Shown here in pieces: positions 57,536 through 64,000 of a stretch of 64,000 bases of DNA. The stretch is taken from NCBI GenBank assembly GCA_018350325.1, contig JAEVLN010000027.1, positions 310,001-374,000 of the forward strand. Direction: 5' to 3'. How positions within the stretch are numbered: position 1 is the first letter of the stretch; every line of letters starts with the position of its first letter. The translations under genes and the position numbers were made by a program. Origin of the DNA: Globodera rostochiensis (lineage: Eukaryota > Nematoda > Chromadorea > Rhabditida > Heteroderidae). The notes under the pieces are model-generated. The model made no database searches. It saw only the letters and a program-made list of their open reading frames with translations, and was not told the DNA's origin.

Positions 57536-60500
57536 ATGATCTCTCGTCGTCCTCTCTTCTTCTTCACATTGTCAGTGGTGTCGTTTGAGCTCGTTTGGAG
57601 TGGATTGGTATTCTTTTTTAAAAAATGTTTTATCTGTAAATTCGGAATTTCTACAAATTTGTTTGTTTTAACTAGCGTTGCACGGGACCGGGACTTTTGG
57701 GAAAAACCGGGACCGTGCCTTTTCAATATCGCCTCAGATTTAATTTGCGGGTACGGGTATTAAGTGCCCGACCCTTACCAAAATTTTCGCAAAATTAAGT
57801 ATTTTTGCTTTGTAGTTTCGGAATAATTTTTAGGAAAAAATTGGCTTACGGATGAGTGGAGGGGATGGGCTGCGGGGCAGGCGCCGCCGTGGAAATTTTT
57901 ACAAAAATTGGCAATCTTTGTTTAGACAATTGAAGCAAAAATTCAAAGTGCAAATTTATTTTTTGCGCGCATTTTAATTAAAATATTTGAAAACTTATTT
58001 AAAATATTTTATTAATGGGGGAAGCGTATGTAAATAGAGTGCAAAATGATTAACTCATCGAATTACTTTGGTGGACCCTTGTAATAAGATTGAAATTGTC
58101 GCTCGATGATGCCATCATTAGGGGTGTAAATTTAGTCCCGGTTGGTCCCGGTCCCGCGGGGCCAAAAAACCGCGACCGGGACTTTTATTTTTCAAAAAAC
58201 CGGGAAATCCCGTCCTGGTACCGATCCCATGCAAACTTAATTTAACAATCAGTTCATTTTAGAAAAAACCAACGATTATGATGCCTATTTGGGAACAAGC
58301 AAACTTGGTATGTGTGAGTATTTTTTCTACAGATTTTTACTTATTTTTCTAGGAAGAGAAAATCCAGGAATTGGATGCGACGAAGGGATGCAAAAATAAG
58401 ACACATTTTTGCATGTGCGGTCTCTTCATGCCTTCGGGAAGGCTGGTTTCCTGGGGAAACAGCGTCAACTATGCTATATATGGAATGTGTTGCGGCGACC
58501 ACTTGTGTGGATGTTGTAAAACTGTAAGAAATTGGAAAATTATATAGCAATTGGATGTTTTTTGAATAAGCAGCACGATAATCTGAAAGCTGGGTTTTTT
58601 TTATCCAGAGACACATGTGCTAATTAGGGACGAGATTTATATTGACTAAAAATGAAATATTGACCAAATTCCCAATAAGTGCCAAAATCAGGGGTGCCAA
58701 ATGAAAATTTTGAAAAGGCTCATTTGGCAGGCAAAAAGCCTCATTTTGCTAAAAAATCATGATTTTGATTTTAAGGGGTTTTTATTGCATTTCTCTTAAG
58801 AAATTTTGGGACAAGTGCCTAATTTAATTTCCTCGAGAATTTTTGGAAAAATGCCTAGAATATTGCATTTTTCTTAAAAAAAATTACCCATAAAAATTTG
58901 GATTTATTAAGGAAAATTGGCAAAATATTGATTTATTCTTAAAAAAAGCCAAAATATTGATTTATATTGGCAAAAAGTCGCTCTAATTTTAATTTCAAAA
59001 TGAATGCTATTTCCGGGCTTCTCTCATCAAGCCCTAGCCGCAAAAAAAAGATGTAAAAACATGATCTCGTCCCTAGTAATTAATACTGAAAAACATGGAA
59101 AAACAAGGAGGCCTAAATTCGTCATTTTTTCTATTTAGGATCCACAGATGGCTAAGTTGCCACCGGTATAAATTAGCATTCTTCTACTGATTTTGCTGTT
59201 GCCTTTAAGACCGTGACGAACGTTTCAAACGAATGTGATTATAAGCCCTATGACTGCAGCGACAAAGCCACGGTGTGCGTCCTTCAGCATAACGATATAA
59301 CTCCCAGACACGGTCTTTTCCCACCCTTTCCAAACATTTTTTGAAAATTTCTCGCTCCCTAGGCGCTCTGGAGTATAGCTGTTGCAAGGACGCCGCCCAC
59401 TACACCCCCACATGCAAAGCTATGTTAAGTAAATTAGTCCAAAAATTATAAAACTTTTTGGCAAAATTTAAAAAAGAAATGGCGAATACGAAACATTGCC
59501 TATTTATTGTTTGTCTGACTAAGATTTTCGTAAAATAATATTTTCTTAAATATTTTGTTTTTTAGATTCCGAAAGATGCTGTGAGTTGCTCCTATTGCTT
59601 TCAGCTTTTTATAGACACCAAGTCACTCGCGCTAATTGTATCCTCTTTCCTTAAAGCAAATCTTCCGTAAGTACCGAAACGGCCGCGACGGGAAATGCCA
59701 CAATGAAATGCAACTGAAGTACCCGCAAAATCGTTCGGATTTCGTGGACGGTGCTACTCTTTTGGACAAATGCATTTCCAATAATACTCGGTTTGATGTA
59801 AGGATATTTTTACTTTACCAAGTCTTGATTCAAATTCCTTTAAGATTGCTCGCATGACATCGCCTCGGAATGTATGTACTAGTTTTTGTTTTAATACATA
59901 TACCGTAAACATTAGAGCCCGGTCGAGACGAGAAGCTCGTCTCGAGATCTCGTCTCGACATCTCGTCTTGAATAAAACTGAATTTTCGAGATTTTTTCGA
60001 GAATCTCGTCTCGAGTCTCGCTCGAAAGAAGCTCGAGATTCTCGATCTCGACTCCAAAAATTTTTCATGAAAACAATGCTTTTCTTAACAAAGATTGCCA
60101 GTTTTTGTAAAAAAATTCCCCCGGCGGCGCCTGTCGGCACCGCCGGATATACTCCATTTTGGCTGCAAATCTCTCAACAAATTGAGCTAAAAATTCAAAA
60201 TGTTCTCGGCGGCGCCTATCGCACCGCCGAACCTCCTCTCACTCCCAAAAGTGAATAAAAATTCTCAATTTGAAAAATTTCTTAAAAAATGTATAAAAAA
60301 GCTAACAATTTTCTCACTGGCTCTTTCATATCCCACTATGTGTCAAACCCAGAGGGGAAACGCCAAAATTTAAGCAATTTCTCTACTGATTCAAAAAAAT
60401 AGCCATACAGCAGACAACATATGGTCAGACACTTTTTCTTTCCCCTCACCTTTGAATTTTCTTTTGATTTTCAAAACCTTGGAACACAGGCTAACATTTA

Positions 60501-61923
60501 TATTTCGTAACCAAATTTTGCATACATGTTTTTAGTGCTCCCTTCTTACCCGTACAAAATTTGGTGGAGTTTCTGAGAATTTTGGGAAAATTATATTTTC
60601 ATCAAAAATCTCGAATCTCGACTGTTCCGGCATTTAACAGTTCGAATCCAATTTATCACAATTCTGGTAAAATTTGACGATATGTAACGGGGAAAATGGA
60701 TACTATCCCAAAAAACCTCAAAAGTGAAGAGGATTTTGTGAATTAAGATCATTAAACTTTGAACAAAGTTATGTTAATAATTTTGTTGGGAAAAAAATGT
60801 AACGAAATCACTCAAATTATATACCAATCGACTCCACTCTAAGCCTAACGCACGAATCTGCACTATGAAGAACAGGCATAACCTCTAAAAGTTGCCTAAG
60901 ACCATAGAAGGGGTCAAATGTTATGGAATTCTTTTTTACCTTAAAAATTGTCAGAAATATGTTATTTGACATGGAAAATAACATCCAAAGTACCGCACAC
61001 TTAAAGGGGGCGAATTTTCCCTACATTTTAGAGATTTGTAACCAAAAATAAAATACGGTCATTTTTTCGAGTTTTTAAGAATGGGAGGTGTCCCCACGGA
61101 GAAAAAATGTTGAAATTTTTATATCTGTTAACGAAAACCGGGGCTTCTGAAAGCTCTAAGATTTTAAAAGCTATTGTTAAGCCAAAGCTAAACAATTATA
61201 GATTGTTAAAAAGTTATTTCAATAAAATTATGAAAACTCCGATTTTTTTGGGTGTTTTTCACCTTAAACTTTTTAAAACCGAAACTGATTTTTCGAGAAT
61301 TTTTCAACTTGAAAAATAAAAACAGAACAAGTCACAAAATTTTGCAGTTAGATAAAAAACTAGTATTTTTTAGAAATTTCTATTTTCATTTATCAGAATT
61401 TCTGGTCGTTTTGGGCACCAGAATTCTGATTTTTAAAAGGGGCACCAGAATAAGTTTGCTTTAGGTTCCATCGACTTCTCCTCCGACTGATCCATCGGCT
61501 TCTACTAAGGCAAGCTTTGTGTCAGTATCATTAATAGGATTTTAATAGAGAAAATGCCATGGTTACCAGCGCACCAAGCCGTTTAAAAATGTCATTATTT
61601 GATCATTAAAGCCCGGATTTTCCGGGTTTAAGATTTTTTTTTTTGCAAATAGATTATCATGAGAGAAGCCCAAAAACATGTCAACACGTTTTTTTCTTTG
61701 CGTTTTAATGAGAAACGGTAAAATCTCTGTATTCATTTCTTATTTATTTTTTTAGTCCAAAGTGAATGGAGTCGCCATGCCGCCGAGTGCCACTTATGCC
61801 ATTGGTATCGTTCGTTACTAATCACTTTTCATAATTATCTCTCTCATTTTAATTAACATTTTAGTGGTGGCGCTGGTGCTCGGGCGTTTTGTCCTCTTTC
61901 TGCCGATGATTTGTGGACTGTGA
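57536..61923 (+). CDS. Secreted cysteine-rich protein with hydrophobic C-terminus, 11 exons
   Basis: Exons: 57536-57607, 58263-58307, 58353-58523, 59139-59165, 59210-59312, 59363-59428, 59566-59621, 59657-59797, 59845-59871, 61756-61804, 61865-61923. Phases agree, giving 271 residues. The signal peptide is MISRRPLFFFTLSVVSFELV. The mature part is Cys-rich (THFCMCGLF, YGMCCGDHLCGCCKT, ECDYKPYDCSD, YSCCKDAAHYTPTCKAM, SERCCELL). The last exons encode VVALVLGRFVLFLPMICGL, an uncharged tail typical of a GPI-anchor signal or a short membrane anchor. Not recognised as a known family; a surface or secreted role is inferred from topology. Intron 7 is only 35 bp and intron 9 holds 1.9 kb of repeats, so the junctions around exons 7-9 are the weakest part. 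Confidence 0.62.
59920..60235. repeat. GTCTCG-rich element and two hairpin modules in an intron
   Basis: A 140-bp CTCGTCTCGAGATCTCG-type stretch is followed by hairpin cores at about 60123-60145 and 60208-60230, the second preceded by the standard leader (CAAATCTCTCAACAAATTGAG). It lies in intron 9 of the cysteine-rich gene. Confidence 0.75.
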
Positions 61924-63109
61924 ATCATCTCTATTTCAAAGATCTGGTCAATCTGAGATGTCTCCCAAATCCAAATCCGGTCAATGTGCCATCCCCATCC
62001 CATCCATTCCAGCATCTGACCATGCCAATTCTCCAAATTATCCCCAATTCTAACCATCGCAACTGTGCGCCCCCCCCCCAATTTCCTCCCCCTACGAATT
62101 ATTTCCATAAAATCAAATATTTTAAACATTTCTTTCCATCTTGGCATAAAAAAAAATTCATTTTTCTCCAAAAGTTTGGGGTAAACTGCAGTTAATAAAA
62201 AAGGGTTCATCAGATTTGCTTCAGATTATCAGAATCAGTTTTGTAAAGTTGGTCCTTCATTTTTTTGAAAATCGCGAAAAATTCAGAAATGTGTTTCTGG
62301 GAGGCTGCGGGCTTAGATCCGACGCTGATATTCATTTTTACATACTTTGAATTCAAGACCCAAAATTGAAAAAAATATAAAAATAAAAAGCCGCGTAGCG
62401 GCGCGATGACAGCTTTTGAGTAGGGTTGGACAAAACCGGATATTATCCGGGTCCCCCGGATACCGGATAGCTCAAAAACACCCGGTCCACCATAATTTAG
62501 CTATCATCGTTCAAGACCGGATAATTTTTATTCAAAATGGTCCCATACCGGTTCCAGATTATCCGGTCTTGTCCAACCCTACTTTTGAGGGTGGGTTCCT
62601 TCAAAATGTGTTGTCTTGATTTCTTGTCTTAACTCTTTGATATCTTCTGCGTAATATAAAATGTGCAATCAGCGAACAGGTCATCTGCAGGCTGAAGTGT
62701 TAAACACCCAATGTTTTATAAATCAGGTTTCAAGAACATAATTAATTAGTGCAGAATGGCCAGCAGTGCTGAAAGGCTCCGCTGAGGAAAATTTTTCAAA
62801 AATTGGCAATCTTTGTTGAGAAATCTGAAGCAAAAACTCAAATAAGCCTCAACAAATTCTTCCTGATGTGAGGCTATCTTTAATGGTGTTTTTTCATCAC
62901 TGCGGGGATGAGACGGGGGATGAATAAAAGACAACAACGGAAATCCAGACCCACCAAAATTTCAAATTCCGAATTAAGAGCAAAAACCACCGGCGAAACC
63001 GGAATGACAGGTGCCGAAAGGCGCCGCCGGAGAAAAAAACTCTGCTTTTATAGGTTTTTTAAGTGTTAAAACGAAAAAACAATCAAAAAATTTATTGAGA
63101 AAAGCATTT
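61924..63109. other. No supported gene; MITE and AT-rich DNA
   Basis: Contains the hAT-like MITE at 62421-62581 and a reversed hairpin-module core at about 63011-63031. Frames at 61818-62210 on both strands show no domain. Confidence 0.45.
62421..62581. mobile_element. hAT-like MITE, 161 bp
   Basis: Ends TAGGGTTGGACAAAACCGGAT and CCGGTCTTGTCCAACCCTA are near-perfect inverted repeats. The perfect 8-bp duplication CTTTTGAG lies at 62413-62420 and 62582-62589. The interior is made of CCGGATA words. A partial relative starts at 46380. Confidence 0.9.
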
Positions 63110-63790
63110 AAACCGGTTTTTGAACCGCTTAAACTTGGCCTAAACGGGCGCCTTTGCCTTCAATATTACGTTTTTTTGTGGACTAATCTAACAAAATTGG
63201 TATTAATCGACTAAGGAGGGTCGGTCAGACGCCGTTTTCAGTTAGTTCAGTTAGTATTTTGTTTTATTTTTTAAAATATTACTTGGTGGGGTGGGCAGTT
63301 TTCCTAAACGATTCGGGGACCTTTTGATTTTATATATTTCCATTTTTAGCTGAATTTAAATATTATTTTTCAAAAAAAGGAAAGACCAATATTGAAATCA
63401 TTTAAACAGCAATTCCTTTACCATTCCTCTTTTGTGCTTCAGTCAACAGTTCTGTTGCTGTTTGTTCTGAGACTCCCCCATCTTTGCAATATGATTCATT
63501 CCCTTTAAATAAATTTTAAAGCACATAAATTTAAGAAGAATGTTGGGCACCGGGTTTATCCCTTCCGCCTACGCATAAATAATGACAAATATTTATCGGT
63601 CCTATCGTCACCGCAGGGACCAACTCATCTGCGAGAAAATATGGCAACCGGCTACAAAATAGTGGCATTTTTATATCCATTTTTTCTTAAGGAATTTTTT
63701 TGAGGGGAGGTGGGTGGGTCGGCGATGCCGAAGGCGCCGCCAAGAAAATTTTGACTAAATTTGTTGAGAGATTTGCGACCAACATTCTTT
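63110..63790 (-). repeat. Inverse copy B of the 52-kb segment
   Basis: Reverse complement of parts of 52030-53010: GCCTAAACGGGCGCCTTTGC end, coiled-coil pseudo-exon at about 63400-63510 (TTTTGTGCTTCAGTCAAC, CTGTTGCTGTTTGTTCTG), the CCGGGTTTATCC stretch and a hairpin module at about 63717-63740. It lacks the 68-bp MITE and differs by scattered changes. Confidence 0.8.
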
Positions 63791-64000
63791 AAATACGGTA
63801 ATTTTTTGAAGCTGGCAAAAAAAATTGTCCCGGTTTTCCAAAAGTCTCGGTCCCATATATTCTATTTAAAAATAACTCATATTATTTGCTTATTAAATTA
63901 AAAGAATAAAAAGGAATTCCAATCAGGGAGTAGAATAGAGACCGGTCGAGACGAGATATCGTCTCGAGGATCTCGAAAAATCTCGACGAGATTCTCGAAA

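Overview
The window reads as nuclear DNA of a plant-parasitic cyst-type nematode (Globodera/Heterodera-like). The evidence is AT-rich sequence, 40-100 bp introns with TTTTAG/TTTCAG acceptors, several GC-AG introns, and two SPRY (B30.2) genes of the type expanded in these worms. This is inferred from gene families and architecture only. All gene models below were spliced by eye, by joining reading-frame-compatible exons.

Layout. 0-5.6 kb: mostly non-coding, with a homopurine minisatellite. 5.6-13.0 kb (+): a 22-exon secreted PAN/Apple plus thrombospondin type-1 gene with P8-Q16 and three GC-AG introns; two transposon-like elements sit in its introns. 15.7-17.9 kb (-): a SPRY-domain membrane protein whose N-terminus is built from tandemly duplicated 36-bp micro-exons. 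18.97-20.75 kb (+): a decayed trypsin-like protease. 21.6-24.8 kb (-): a 580-residue coiled-coil/SPRY protein without a signal peptide. 24.9-37.6 kb: nested hAT-like elements, then a tandem segmental duplication (3.5 kb and 8.3 kb copies). The copies differ almost only in a 21-bp satellite, about 26 units against about 253. 38.8-42.8 kb: an orphan first exon, an ankyrin relic and a Fic-domain gene. 43.7-46.4 kb: an internally deleted Ty3/gypsy-like LTR element with a 5-bp target duplication. 46.7-51.3 kb: a ~126-bp minisatellite interrupted by a GC-rich retroelement (tRNA-like head, ORF with an SGNH-hydrolase-like pattern) and by a 1.2-kb hAT-like element. 51.6-54.3 kb: pseudo-exons of the coiled-coil/SPRY family and a frameshifted ankyrin gene. 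57.5-61.9 kb (+): an 11-exon secreted cysteine-rich gene with a hydrophobic C-terminus. 62-64 kb: MITEs and an inverted copy of the 52-kb segment.

The genes do not form an operon. Several (SPRY, Fic, secreted Cys-rich, ankyrin) belong to classes that expand fast in plant-parasitic nematodes. The mobile DNA around them is dense and layered, and carries a recurring GC-rich hairpin module.

The strongest candidate for something undescribed is the micro-exon array feeding the N-terminus of the membrane-anchored SPRY protein. Next are the dispersed hairpin module and the 21-bp satellite inside the segmental duplication.
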